Program-made: the position numbers and the translations under genes
Source of the DNA: Ambrosia x helenae
Taxonomy: Eukaryota > Streptophyta > Magnoliopsida > Asterales > Asteraceae
DNA length: 64,000 bases
NCBI GenBank assembly: GCA_030844895.1
Contig: CM061231.1
Span: 90,120,706 to 90,184,705 of the forward strand
Direction: 5' to 3'
Part shown: piece after piece, positions 1 to 10,656 of the stretch
How positions within the stretch are numbered: position 1 is the stretch's first letter
Layout: each line of letters starts with the position of its first letter
Notes under the pieces: model-generated
Told to the model about the DNA's origin: nothing
The model's database searches: none
Seen by the model: the letters and a program-made list of their open reading frames with translations, nothing else

Positions 1-461
1 GCTATAGGTCTGACAAACCCATCCCCCCGCATAAATTAAGGGATGATCGATAACAGTAACAACATTTAACTAACTTGCGAGTTAGTCATCAGTCGACACA
101 AGGTTTGATTGTACAAAGACGCATTGTTACATGTCGGAATCATACTCTATCATCATACAACTGTGATTGTTGCACAAACTAATGTTATCAATTATATTAA
201 AAAACCTATGTATTCTCACCAACTTTTGTTGACCCAAAATATTTTCAAACTTAACATGTTTCAGGTTATACTTGCTTGAAGATTGAGTTAATGCTTGAAG
301 ATGTGTGCATAGTATTATTCATTTTGATGTACGAATTCTTGTAGAACAATTGTATGTAATTTATTTAAATCATTTAATGAAATTTATTATTCACCATGAG
401 CTATTGAATAATCGTCAATACGTGACATCCCGATGTTTCCGCCATCGGTTGGGGTGTTACA
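1..461 (+). repeat. T1 5' LTR, 3' portion only
   Basis: Base 1 corresponds to base 3664 of the 3' LTR and the two run in parallel to TGTTACA at 461. It holds the putative LTR intron acceptor (TTTCAG ending at 264). Confidence 0.9.
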
Positions 462-464
462 GAT

Positions 465-477
465 TGGTATCAGAGCC
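465..477 (+). promoter_or_regulatory. T1 primer binding site (tRNA initiator Met)
   Basis: TGGTATCAGAGCC begins three bases after the LTR end and is complementary to the 3' end of plant initiator tRNA-Met. It primes minus-strand cDNA synthesis. Confidence 0.9.
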
Positions 478-2719
478 ATGGTTATAGGGAATTAGGTTAT
501 TAGAAAAAAAAATAATCTAGTCTATAACCATAGGATTTTAATCAGTACTTGCTCCTTTTACTTGCAACCTTACTTGTTTATATTCTCTATCCTACTTCTT
601 ATCCTTACTTTAGTCCCTACAAGAAGAGTGCTCTCCATCACAAGATCTACTCTTAGACTAATAGGACAAATCCTCAGGTTTAGCCTGAACCACCTTGAAG
701 ATCTCGTCGAAGTTCTAGATTTTAATAACAAACATGGGCAATCTGGAAGGGTGAACGCCTGTATTCTGAGTTTTCTGTCTAGGACTGGCATTGTGCATAT
801 ATCCCAATCATACGAGGGACCCGGATGCCTACCTGGGAATTCTCGGGATGAGTGTTCACTTATAGGCTAAAGCATGTCTTCACTATGTTATTAGAATCTA
901 GAAGCTTTGATAAGTCAACGTTTTCATTTATTCGTTTTAATTAATGAATAGATGATTACACTCACTTCCCTTAAAACTAAGCTCTAAAATCTCAAAATTT
1001 TACAGCTTAAATCAATCTCATATCATAACCATCTATGGATTTCACAATCACACTTCACCTTACCATCTTAGCCACTTTTTAAATATTCAACACCCTACCC
1101 AAATCATATTATTTCATTTCTCCACATGTTACTTATTTTTTAAAAACTATAACCTCATACCTTAGCACAAACTAAAGATTTCTAAATCTTGTTGTATTTT
1201 CATTACCTAGTAACTTTACAAAGTACATATTTTTGTCAAAAGATGTCCTCGAACTTAAATTCAATTGTTTATTTATTGACGTAACAAACAATTTTCAATA
1301 TAATGCTTTAAACTATTAAAAATCACTTAATAGAACCTTCATCTTCAAAACCTAATGTCATGTTTGAAATCTCCAACTAACGGGAATATTTTAATCAAAA
1401 GCCCACTTAGCTTGTACTATTTAACAACTTTTGCTTCATGTATAAAACCAATTTTGAAAATAAGATTTTTTTTATCCATAGGAATAATATCTAGTCTCTA
1501 AATTCTCCATCGACACTCACTCATTTTCAACTTGTTCAAATTTTTACAATATTTGGCATATATCACAATCATGTTTTCTTATACACTTGATTATAACCTT
1601 TGATCCAAACCCCAAAATTTACACTGCTACATAATCTCCTTACTATAAAATAAACTCTTTATAAACTATCTTCACATTCACTATCTCTCACAACCTTGAT
1701 TCTGCTTCAAGATTTTTCATCATCGTCTCAAGAACAAAATTCATATCCTTCACCTTCTCACACATGAGCTAGTTACCCATGATAACCAAACTATTGAAAC
1801 TTGATTGTGTGTTGCATCAAACATAATCCTTAGTTATACATGAGGATTCGATTATCTACCATATTTAAACATTTGATACTAGAAATCATGGAATATAAAC
1901 TATTTGCTATAGACACACCTAGAGTCATTAACCTTGTCTAGGACAACACTATTACAACTCGCATGCTATGCTTGATACTTGATTGTTTATATGTACATAT
2001 TATCAATTTGCAATTTATGTGTGAAATAATTGGTACACTTAATCAAACAACTGGTAGAGGATGAAGTACTTGCTCAACAGTTAGTTGAGTACCAAATAAC
2101 CTACTCAACGATTGGTAGAGGTCATCATGCCTGCTCAACAGTCGGTAGAGGCCCTACAACCTGCTCAACGACTGGTAAAGGCTATCGCACCTGCTCAACA
2201 ATCGGTAGAGGTTCTTACTCACTGACTGGTAGAAGTCTTTTTCCTACTCAACAGTTGGACTCATTTTTTGATACATTGTAAACTATTCAATCACAAGGTT
2301 ATTTTGCATTACTTACATGTGTGTTTAGAGTCATAGAACGACACAAAACCCTAATGTAAGGTAAATTGGTGATTGCGGTCCAGAACGTAATCATGAATTT
2401 ACAGGTACGTTAAGGTAGTGTGAAATTCTAATAAGGTTTTGGTAGTTCATTTGGTTTTCATATAGCCAATCAATTCATGCATTTCTTATAAGATTCCTAA
2501 AACATAAGTTTAGTATTTTTCTAGATTCTTATGCTTCTTGCTACTTCAGACGAACCTAATCCAATCCTTAAAACTCACATCTCAAACCTCTTATCCAAAT
2601 TATTCGAAACAAATTATTTTATTACCTATATATTCATGTCGTGCCTCAACCCAAACCACAGCTGCCTTAATTTCTACCTAATCAACCTCAAACCTGTGTT
2701 TTTAATAACTTCGGGACGA
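478..2719 (+). other. T1 internal region, non-coding
   Basis: This is the whole body of T1 between primer site and polypurine tract. Only short ORFs occur and none shows a gag zinc knuckle, protease, RT or integrase motif. The sequence is AT-rich and holds one minisatellite at 2040-2260. It may carry only packaging and replication signals. Confidence 0.65.
2040..2260 (+). repeat. Minisatellite in T1 body (about 35 bp unit, about six degenerate copies)
   Basis: A core of CTCAACA-N-TGGTAGAGG recurs, separated by variable bases beginning mostly with a pyrimidine-rich CCTG. Copies near 2045, 2080, 2110, 2140, 2175, 2205 and 2240 differ at several positions. A weak ORF runs through it (2030-2281), but the variable spacers and lack of any other coding signal argue against a protein. 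Confidence 0.75.
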
Positions 2720-2741
2720 AGTTTCCAAAAGTAGGGGAGAC
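2720..2741 (+). promoter_or_regulatory. T1 polypurine tract
   Basis: AAAAGTAGGGGAGA immediately precedes the TGTAACA start of the 3' LTR. It is the plus-strand cDNA primer site, and its wording resembles the tract of Tekay/Del elements. Confidence 0.85.
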
Positions 2742-2934
2742 TGTAACATCGCGAATTTCCCCTAATTTTTTTTTTGATAAAAAGAATTTATTGTTTTAAA
2801 CAATATATGTTTTAAATACCTTAAACTAATAATTATATGTATCTCGACACTTTTGTACATTTTAAAAATATTTCGAGTCACTTTCGGGCTTATATAATCA
2901 TATTATGAATTTAGAATAACATTTGTGTGGACCG

Positions 2935-2989
2935 GGACTCGAACCCGCGTCCACAGCCAACCAACACACAGTGACAACCAACTGAGCCA
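2935..2989 (-). other. tRNA-like block with A and B boxes inside the T1 LTR
   Basis: On the minus strand an A-box-like TGGCTCAGTTGG begins at 2989 and a perfect B-box GGTTCGAGTCC begins at 2945. The spacing of 44 nt is that of a tRNA. Around the B box a T-arm can fold (CGGG, loop TTCGAGT, CCCG). The anticodon arm and acceptor stem are not convincing, so it is not called a functional tRNA. It could be a captured tRNA or SINE head, or an internal pol III promoter transcribing antisense to the element. Confidence 0.6.
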
Positions 2990-3050
2990 ACTATCATCTT
3001 GTGTAGTATTTCAGAAGAAAATAAACTTAACACATTCCTTAAATTGATTA

Positions 3051-3110
3051 GTCAAAGTCTTAGTCAAACAGTCAAAGTCTTAGTCAAACAGTCAAAGTCT
3101 TAGTCAAATA
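3051..3110 (+). repeat. Three tandem 20 bp repeats in T1 LTR U3
   Basis: GTCAAAGTCTTAGTCAAACA occurs three times head to tail, the last ending ATA. It lies 70 bp upstream of the TATA box, where enhancer repeats are common in plant LTRs. Confidence 0.85.
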
Positions 3111-3179
3111 GTCAATTCATCATAAAACCTTACTTTATGGTGTTGACCAATTTTAATGGCTAATTGACTCCAAAACTAG

Positions 3180-3187
3180 TATAAAAA
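3180..3187 (+). promoter_or_regulatory. T1 LTR TATA box
   Basis: TATAAAAA followed by a C-rich stretch fits a pol II core promoter, placing transcription start near 3212-3220. Confidence 0.6.
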
Positions 3188-3462
3188 CCCACCTATGACC
3201 CATTATACTTTGCACCTCTAAATCGATTGTTTCAATCCGATTAAACTTTCCCTCATACCTTTCTTCTATAGTCTATTACTTCTACAATTGAAGCTTTGAT
3301 TATAAGCTCTTGTAATTGGCGAATTGTTAGCTTGATATTCATTCTTTTTTGTTTTCTTCAATTTGGACTAGCTACGTTGTTGAGTCTTTGGGATTCACCT
3401 CGCATACATTCACAACACATTATTCTATTTTTTTTTTTCACGAGACATAACATTTTTCTAAG

Positions 3463-3927
3463 GTGAGTTTACATATCCCCTTTTTCTGTTTTACATTTTG
3501 GGGTGAAACATGTTTAAACATTTTATACACTATCATTGTTGAAACTTGTGATTCAATTATAAACATTTTATACACTATCATTTACTCATTATATCATTTG
3601 ACTGTAACAAAAAGACACAGTACAATCATTAACATTGATCAAGCCGCCTGTTTAGATTATAGCGCTATAGGTCTGACAAACCCATCCCCCCGCATAAATT
3701 CAGGGATGATCGATAACAGTAACAACATTTAACTAACTTGCGAGTTAGTCATCAGTCGACACAAGGTTTGATTGTACAAAGACGCGTTGTTACATGTCTG
3801 AATCATACTCTATCATCATACAACTGTGATTGTTGTACAAACTATTGTTATCAATTATATTAAAAAACCTATGTATTCTCACCAACTTTTGTTGACCCAA
3901 AATATTTTCAAACTTAACATGTTTCAG
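3463..3927 (+). other. Intron-like segment within T1 LTR
   Basis: Donor AAG|GTGAGTTT at 3463 and acceptor CATGTTTCAG ending at 3927 enclose 465 bp, AT-rich as plant introns are. The same arrangement recurs in the T2 and T3 LTRs (486 and 472 bp). It lies downstream of the TATA box and upstream of the primer site, so it would be a 5' leader intron in the element RNA. Confidence 0.5.
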
Positions 3928-4183
3928 GTTATACTTGCTTGAAGATTGAGTTAATGCTTGAAGATGTGTGCATAGTATTATTCATTTTGATGTACGAATT
4001 CTTGTAGAACAATTGTATGTAATTTATTTAAATCATTTAATGAAATTTATTATTCACGATGAGCTATTGAACAATCGTCAATACGTGACATCCCGATGTT
4101 TCCGCCATCGGTTGGGGTGTTACAATAACATTCATACAAAACATCATTAGGCAATCACATGCATAATCATCATAAACTATAAT

Positions 4184-5013
4184 CTAAGAAGGGGGTGGCA
4201 AAGCAGCATCAAGAGAAATAATAGCCTCCCTCATACGACTATTTGTGTCCATCGCCCTACGCTCTAATATCTCCACTAGTCTACCCATCTACGATCGCTC
4301 TAATATGGCGGCTAACCTACCCTGCTCGGACTCTGCTAAACGATCCTCGAGCTCCCGAACTCGGCCCTCCAAAGCCACTAGCTGGACGTCATGTGAGATA
4401 ATAACGCTGCGCTCGAAGCGGAGAGGTCTCCCCGATGAGCCTCCCAAGCTCATGGTCTCGAGGTCATCCTCCTCGTCTCGATGCGCAAGATCGTTGGTAA
4501 GACTAGGTAGGTAAGGCCGTTTGCGGGCCTGTGAACGTCTCTTGAGCCTCTTCGATGGCTCACCTACCTCGATGGCTAAGGGTATAGGCTCAGGAATGGC
4601 CGGCTGGACTGGCGCAGAAACAGGGACGTAGGGAAAATCGGGGTCCTAGCAGGTATGGCTATTACTAAGGCCGGGCAAATCCTCTTGCGAGGAGTACACT
4701 TAGTGACTAAATGTCCCGAAGTGTCTAAGCGAAAGTAGGGGTTTAGGCTGGCCGGTGAAGATGAGACAGAATGGGTGACAGAAGGATGGGGGTCAGACAC
4801 AGCTAGGGGTGGAGTGTCATCATCCGTCTCGTCATCGGAAGTACGTCTCTGCACAGGAGGTGAGTCAATGTCCATCTCAGACTCGAATAGCCATCCATTA
4901 TGATAAGGCTCGGGGGCTGGCTGGCTGAGAGGTAAGTCATCTCCCTGGGGATCATCTACCAAATAATCTGACTCTGACTCAGGTGAAGAAACAAGATCAA
5001 TAGTAATGGCCAT
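4184..5013 (-). pseudogene. T2 pre-gag ORF (acidic, disordered, short coiled coil), frameshifted
   Basis: It begins MAITIDLVSSPESESD at 5013, between primer site and gag, where a gypsy element normally has only leader. The N-terminal 120 residues are rich in Asp, Glu, Ser and Pro. A CTPRKR motif follows. After a frame change near 4560-4600 the coding sense continues in another frame with a heptad-like RVRELEDRLAESEQ and a final AALPPPS before TAG at 4184. The same order (ITI-acidic, SDSD block, TPRKR, RVR-E-E coil) is seen in T3 at 9784-10656, so two diverged elements conserve the ORF. I recognise no function. The acidic N-terminus plus coil might bind nucleic-acid proteins or chromatin. Confidence 0.5.
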
Positions 5014-5206
5014 ATTTCCTGTCACAACATACACATATATGTAAATAATCATATGCATAAATAAACCATAGTACCCATATGTCTTCGTGGAGCGGCTTGA
5101 GGTTTGAGGGTGCATGGCGAGACTTCGTGGCATTTGGTGAACACATTTCGAAAAACATTTTAAGTTATAGTTGACTCCAAAGAATCTTAGTTTTCTATAA
5201 CCTTGT

Positions 5207-5218
5207 GCTCTGATACCA
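5207..5218 (-). promoter_or_regulatory. T2 primer binding site (tRNA initiator Met)
   Basis: Minus-strand TGGTATCAGAGC lies three bases inside the LTR end at 5222, with the same spacing as in T1. Confidence 0.85.
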
Positions 5219-5497
5219 ATCTATCACACCCCGCCGAGGCGGAAACACGGGAATGCAACGATCGAAAAGTTTTCAAGCACAAGGTTCAAGCAACACATAT
5301 TTATTAAAAATAGTACCACCATAAAGATGGAATTCACCATGATTTTATTTAAAAATAAGCATAGTGTAGGCACATGAACATTGTTTTATGGAAATCGAAA
5401 ACATAGTATCTTGAAGCTGACTAAAACCATCCAGGTGATACCACGGTGTGCATGCTCGAACCCTTCCCTCAATCCTCTGTGGCCCTTCATTAGTTAC

Positions 5498-5983
5498 CTG
5501 AAACACATGCATAAAGGATTTTTGTCAACAATAATGTTGGTGAGTCTATGGGTTTTGAATGTACTGTGAAATGAACGTGTTATCCGTGTTTGACCAATCA
5601 TGAGCTAGCTAAGCAAATGATCACTGTGAGAACCATGAGTCCTATAACCAAACCTCTTGACTGTGCTGCCTCGTGCATTGTACACTAAAGACAATGTATG
5701 TATAGTAGAATACTAACACTCTATTGCATGTGGAAGGTTAGCACGACTAACCAAGAATGAGGGTGTCAACCCAATAGATCTATTAAAGTGTTCCATGGCT
5801 AAATGTCTAGCTAATGGTTACAGTGAACGATGTACGAGGACTAGTGAGCTCATGAACCAATATGTCTCATGTTCCACATGGTAGTCATGCTAGAATGTAC
5901 ACACAGTTGAAATTGACACAAGTATTGATGCATGTATTTCCCCCAAAATGTAAAATAGTAAAATGGGGCCATAGAAAACTCAC
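5498..5983 (-). other. Intron-like segment within T2 LTR
   Basis: On the minus strand the donor CAG|GTGAGTTTT starts at 5983 and the acceptor TGTTTCAG ends at 5498 (486 bp). Bases after the donor (GGCCCC, then TTTTACATTTT-GGGGG) are shared with T1 and T3. Confidence 0.5.
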
Positions 5984-7069
5984 CTGTTTGAGTCGTGTGG
6001 GGTCTAGTGAGCTAGTAGATGATCACCGTCCTGACAAATGATATCCTATGATCATTATGGGCATGGTAAGTCATCCGGATGTTGTTTATCATACAATTTG
6101 TTCACCCGACATTTGTGGACCCAAGTGTGTGGGCTGGGACTTTGTGTATGTGGTGATTCTTAGTGTTTTGTGTTGCTTAAGCCCGTAGTTAGCACCAATT
6201 GTCGCCAAAATGGGCCCTTTGTATTGATACGGGTCCATGTGGCTCCTAATGGATCATGTCTGATCAACTTGTGAGATAATAAGAGCTAGAATATATGTTT
6301 TAGCCATCATAGCACACTAGAGTTGTTAACATGTGTTTGTTTTAACTCTATCATGTGTTATCTCATAATAGCCGAAGTTATCTTGTATCATGGCTTCGAT
6401 ATTATCCACTTGATGGATCGAAATCGACTAATCTTAACTTGATTGACATGGCCGAAGCCTTTCAATGTTCAAAAGTGTACTTTTAGTCGAAATCCGATTA
6501 TAGTTTCCTTTATAAACATTTTAGTTCCCACATGTTCTAAACCATAAGCTTTGTTATATGAAAACCGCTTCATAGTGTTGTTAAACCAAATCATGCTTGA
6601 TGTTAAAGCTTTATTCGAGCTATGTATGTAATGATCTAGCCGATTGCTAACATAAAGAGGTGATGAACCTTGATAACCATGTCTATAAGGCTTTGTTGAT
6701 GTAAACATGCTATCCATGTGATTAATTTGAGACAAAGGTATAGTTTTAGTGATAATATTGCCCTATTGATGTGTTAGGTCGATTATTTACTAGTGGTGCA
6801 ATGTGTGATGATATGCGTGTATGTATAGCCGATTACAAGGGATCAAAGGTATGTTGGGTGAACATTGCACATCCAAGGGTAGCTAGAGATTAAGGTGGCT
6901 CGATAACTTACCTAGTGGATGCAAGGGTTTGGCCGAAGGCTTGGATCTTGATCCCTCCTTCGAGCTTCCTTGTCTTCGTTGGTGGCCTCCTTAGCACCGA
7001 GTGATGTGAGTTAAAATATGAGAGTTGTGAGTGTGGAGTGGTGCAAGAAATGAAGTGGGTTTGAGGCTC

Positions 7070-7077
7070 TATTTATA
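7070..7077 (-). promoter_or_regulatory. T2 LTR TATA box
   Basis: GGCTATAAATAGAGCC on the minus strand is a strong plant TATA context, followed 25-40 nt downstream by CA-rich initiator-like sequence. Confidence 0.7.
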
Positions 7078-8539
7078 GCCGATGAGTGTGGACAAGAGAG
7101 GCTAAATGTGGCAAATGAGTTAGCTTAAGATTGATGCAATGTTAAAGCTTGTTCCTATTAGGTGTAAGTCTCATGTAGGCTATGAATCAAACAAAAATGA
7201 GAAAAGCCTAGGAGGCGTGAGCAGATTGTATGCTCACCAAAGAGGATGGGGTTGACTCCCTTTAACATGGTGTCATACCTTGTCTAAGTTGGCATTTTGG
7301 TGAAATGGTTGACAATTCATGGCTTCCTAGCTTGTCCTATTATGTTTCTTGTGGTGCTTCTTTTTCATCCGCAATCTAGGAAGGTGGAGGAATGTTTGTC
7401 TCATGCTAGTTGTGGAAGGTTTGGTGTCTTGGGTGGTGGTATGAGTTAGTGTTTAACCAATTGGGTATAATCTTAGGGTGATGGTGACCTTTCTTAGCTT
7501 AGGGATCGGCTAAAACCTTAGGTTTAGGATCTTACTTAAGCTAGTGTTAGATTGATATGATGTTTCCTTGTGGTGTGATGAATCGGCGGATATTTAAGAC
7601 AAGAGTTTGTCTTTCTTTGATGGTGATAGATCATGGATCTCTCTAGGGTGGGTTAATGTAGCAAGTTCCAAGAAATCCACATGTGAGTTAGTGTTTTGTT
7701 GAAAGGGACTTGAGAAAGTAGACATGTGGGTGGCGAGTGATTCATGGAGCAAGGATAGGTTGTTTCTAGTTCTAGGTGGTGTTCTTGTAAGATATTATCA
7801 TAACCTAGGTGTTAAGGTCTAGTTTGGGTAATGAGATGATGTTGACAAGTGAATGTTTCCTAGTCCTACACATGTGGTCGATTGTGATCTTGTGAAAGAG
7901 GAAAGTATAGCTTAGTCAAGTGTCTCTAATCTCATACTTGTTTATTTTCCTATTTAGTGTAAATTAGGAAACTAGGGTGAGGTGTGGTGATGTTACTAGG
8001 CTTGAGACATGCCTTAGTGTTGAGATGTAAGTATGTGTGAGTCATTGTCATGTTCTTGTCAAGTGTAAGTGCCTCGTTATTCATGTGTTTGTGTAAGCCG
8101 TATGTGCGTGTGTATATACATATGTTGGTATAACTCTAAGACATTAAGCTTGGATATGATTCAATACTTAACATGTTATGTTAAATAAATCATCCTATTC
8201 ATGTTAATAGTGTTGTGATTGTTCGTTGTGTACGCTCTTGTACACCTTTGATATAGGAATATCATCCGGTCTCATAAGAGTGAGAGGTGGTTAAATTCCA
8301 TGCCTCTTGATGATGATATTAACATGTATTTTGTTTCACATGTGTCATGGGTTTGTTGAATGATTTCCCATGATAATCTTTGTGTTCACAATCATGTGTT
8401 AGAGGTGCATTAGCATGCGTTAGAGAGCATAACCTCTTGTAATGCTTATTTTGATGGTGTGTCCGGGTGTTGTATGACTAAACAAGTGCTTTGTGTTGAG
8501 GTTTTGTGTTTAACTCATGCTCTACTAACCTGAGGGGGG

Positions 8540-9558
8540 TATAATGTATGCAATTTGTCTAAACATGCACATATAATGAAGTCGTAACTGAAACATATAC
8601 GGACGTTGACCTGTTACGTTGACTGTTGTCACATAAGCCATCACATACGTAAATCTTTAAACCAAAGATACATTTAACTTAAAGAGTTAAGTTACAAGGA
8701 CAACATAGCCAGAGAACAACTTGTAAACGATACACGTAACATAGACCTAAAATGTCTCATTTACATAGGACACGTAGTCGATCTCTCTAGCTCTGACTCA
8801 TTTGTTCATTCTCAGACACGCCACAAGGTGAGTTTCACGGCCCCTTTTCATTGTTTTACATTTTCCGGGGGAAAAACATGTGTACAGTTTTCAATTTTCA
8901 GTAACATACATGACTATTATGTGAACATGAGATAGTAAGGTTCAGGATCCATTAAGCCCTCTTGTCATACATTTTACCATAACCATTAGCTATGGACTTA
9001 GCCATGAAACACCAGAATAGATCTATTGGGTTGACACCCCCACTCTTAGTCAGTCGCTCTAACCAGTTGACAGATACCAATAGAGTGCTTGTATTTCACA
9101 TCATTTCATCTTCTTTAGTGTACAATGGGCGAGGCACAATATGTCAAGGTTTGGTTAAGGGCTCATGTCATATCACATATTAATTATTGCCCTAGCTAGG
9201 CCGTAATTTAGTCGGATTTGGATTACATGTCCATTTACATAAAACCTGTGAGCTCACAAACTTTGTGTTGACCTATATTTTTACATGCATGTTTTTCAGG
9301 AAATTAACATGACGCATGGAACTTGGGAAGTTCGCATGCGAGCATTTAAGGGATGACATCTTTTGAACTATTGTTGTGATGTTTAGACCAAAACACTTTA
9401 TACAATGGTTTTAATTTGAACAATTAACGTTATGTTTTGTAAAACTTGAATGTTTAAATGGTAATTCATGTCTTATTTAAATAATACTCATGTGACTTTT
9501 GTGCTTGGAAATCATTTCAGTTGCACCCCCGTGTTTCTGCCTTAGGCGGGGTGTGACA
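8540..9558 (+). repeat. T3 5' LTR (start uncertain)
   Basis: The inner end GTGTGACA at 9558 is clear. U5 blocks match T2, but the sequence upstream of the donor (8540-8820) does not, so U3 may be truncated or replaced. No convincing TATA box was found. Confidence 0.5.
8828..9299 (+). other. Intron-like segment within T3 LTR
   Basis: Donor AAG|GTGAGTTTC at 8828 and acceptor ATGTTTTTCAG ending at 9299 (472 bp). A 149 bp stretch resembling T2 (ATAGATCTATTGGGTTGACA and following) lies inside. Confidence 0.5.
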
Positions 9559-9561
9559 GAG

Positions 9562-9573
9562 TTGTGTCAGAGT
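9562..9573 (+). promoter_or_regulatory. T3 primer binding site, decayed
   Basis: The bases after the LTR end align with the initiator-Met site of T1 and T2 with about four mismatches, so priming was probably already lost. Confidence 0.5.
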
Positions 9574-9783
9574 ACAAGGTTATAGCGAACTAAGATTCTT
9601 TTGAGTCAAACTATAATCTAAAAAAAATTGATTTTGAAATGTTTTCCAAAGGAATCAAACACAACAATTATCCCTATGCGCTATGCAAGTTCCATGCCAG
9701 TTACATACTTTACGCATTAGTAGATATATTAAGTACACTACATGATTTCTGACTCACCCGTGTGTTCATTGATTTCTAGGATC

Positions 9784-10656
9784 ATGGCACACAGCGGTTC
9801 CCCTATCACCATCTCGGATTCGGAAGAGGAGCATGTACTAGAGAGCCCTTTAGCCGATGACGTTCAGCAGGGCTATGAGCCTGATTCTAGTGATTCGGAC
9901 GTCGAGGAGGACCATATGCAGGTGGATCCTGTTGTTTCGGATGACGAGGATTTATGCCCGCTGGAGAGGCACAGTAGGAGGATGCACCAGTATTACAACC
10001 AGAGCCTAGGGCGCCATCGTTCCGTCATTATTGCCCGTTTTCGGGTGGGGTACGCATGATGTACACCCCTCGGAAACGAATGCTCCTTCCACAGGCCCCT
10101 ATCGCTCCAGCTGAGGCTCCTACCTAGGTTGACCTTGAACCTCCAGCACCAGCAGACCCCCAGCCCCCAGCACCAGAGCCACCCAAGAAGAAGCTAATTC
10201 GGAGATCTCAGGCTCGTAAGAGGACTTACTTGCCGAACATGGATGGATTCTTGCCTATTCCGATGAGGAAACTGATGACCAGGCTTCCTCTACTTTTGAG
10301 ATTAGTGGACCATCTCAGCCTCCCTCTGACACTCTATTACCCACCGCTTTGAGGCAGCTCCCGTGCATCACACCCTCTACTTTGTGCGGGACATTGTTAG
10401 ACGTCACGCCATGAGATTAGGGTGTTGCGAGGGAGAGTTCGGGATATTGAGGATGATCTCTATCTGACGGGTCATACCCGAGATCCTCTCCTATATTGCT
10501 TAGCTGAGTTAGGTACGCGTGTGTATGAGGCGGATCAGGGACGCGCCGTAGTAGAGGTATCGCCGAGCTTGAGGCTAGAGTTGACGATCTCGAGGCGAGG
10601 AAGACTGCAGCTGTTGCAGCTTTGTCTTCTGCTTTTCCCACCCCCATCCCGATAGG
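9784..10656 (+). pseudogene. T3 pre-gag ORF (acidic, coiled coil), frameshifted
   Basis: It starts MAHSGSPITISDSEEE at 9784 and stays open to TGA at 10059. It then shifts frame: a TPRKR motif at about 10065 and a C-terminal coil (RVRDIEDDL near 10435, then IAELEARVDDLEAR near 10560) are in other frames. It ends shortly after a Pro-rich FPTPIPIGYH near 10650. The element order matches the T2 ORF on the opposite strand, so homology is clear although overall identity is low. It sits 260 bp upstream of the gag start. No known domain is recognised. Several stops and indels show it is dead here. Confidence 0.5.

Larger units (their letters stand above)
1..4124 (+). mobile_element. T1: non-autonomous Tekay/Del-like Ty3/gypsy LTR element, left end outside window
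   Basis: A partial 5' LTR (1-461), an initiator-Met primer site, a 2.3 kb internal region without gag or pol, a polypurine tract and a full 3' LTR (2742-4124) are visible. The 461 bases of 5' LTR match 3664-4124 with about seven differences, so the insertion is fairly young. LTR ends are TGTAACA and TGTTACA, a perfect inverted repeat. The absence of coding sequence makes it a LARD-like passenger that must borrow proteins from a relative. The LTR termini and primer-site context resemble Tekay/Del chromoviruses; that lineage call is from memory. The right flank lies in the internal region of T2, so T1 inserted into T2. The target-site duplication cannot be tested because the left flank is missing. 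Confidence 0.85.
2742..4124 (+). repeat. T1 3' LTR (1383 bp)
   Basis: It starts TGTAACATCGCG and ends GGGGTGTTACA. Inside are a tRNA-like minus-strand block (2935-2989), three 20 bp direct repeats (3051-3110), a TATA box (3180-3187) and an intron-like segment (3463-3927). Confidence 0.92.
4125..8530 (-). mobile_element. T2: Tekay/Del-like Ty3/gypsy element, minus strand, 5' end only
   Basis: Reading on the minus strand: a long 5' LTR (about 8530 down to 5222), an initiator-Met primer site, a pre-gag ORF (5013-4184) and leader, then disruption by T1 at 4124. Its gag-pol would lie left of the window. The LTR terminus GGCGGGGTGTGATA resembles that of T3, and internal blocks match T3 in inverse orientation. 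The outer LTR boundary near 8530 is a guess from the change in sequence character. Confidence 0.65.
5222..8530 (-). repeat. T2 5' LTR (about 3.3 kb, outer end uncertain)
   Basis: The 3' end of the LTR, minus-strand GGGGTGTGATA at 5222, shows the expected terminal CA changed to TA, a typical deamination. Blocks near 5700-5790 and 5940-5990 match T3 LTR blocks at about 8990-9100 and 8820-8870 in inverse orientation. A TATA box lies at 7070-7077. From 6000 to 8530 the + strand is evenly G/T-rich with no ORF of interest, consistent with one long U3-R-U5. The boundary with the T3 LTR is not exact. Confidence 0.55.

Noticed and set aside
2040..2260. CRISPR array
   Set aside because: Units degenerate, spacers short and alike, plant genome; a minisatellite explains it.
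2935..2989. Functional tRNA gene
   Set aside because: A and B boxes and T-arm only; no convincing anticodon arm or acceptor pairing.
3463..3732. 89-codon ORF in T1 LTR
   Set aside because: Opens at a GTG that is the intron donor, no ATG start and no motif.
4245..4514. + strand ORF of 89 codons
   Set aside because: Shadow of the T2 pre-gag ORF coil on the opposite strand.
6469..6735. 88-codon minus ORF in the T2 LTR
   Set aside because: Lies between LTR TATA box and intron-like segment, no known motif, no counterpart in T3.
10417..10655. Overlapping ORFs on both strands
   Set aside because: The + strand part belongs to the decayed T3 pre-gag ORF in a shifted frame; the minus ORF is its shadow.
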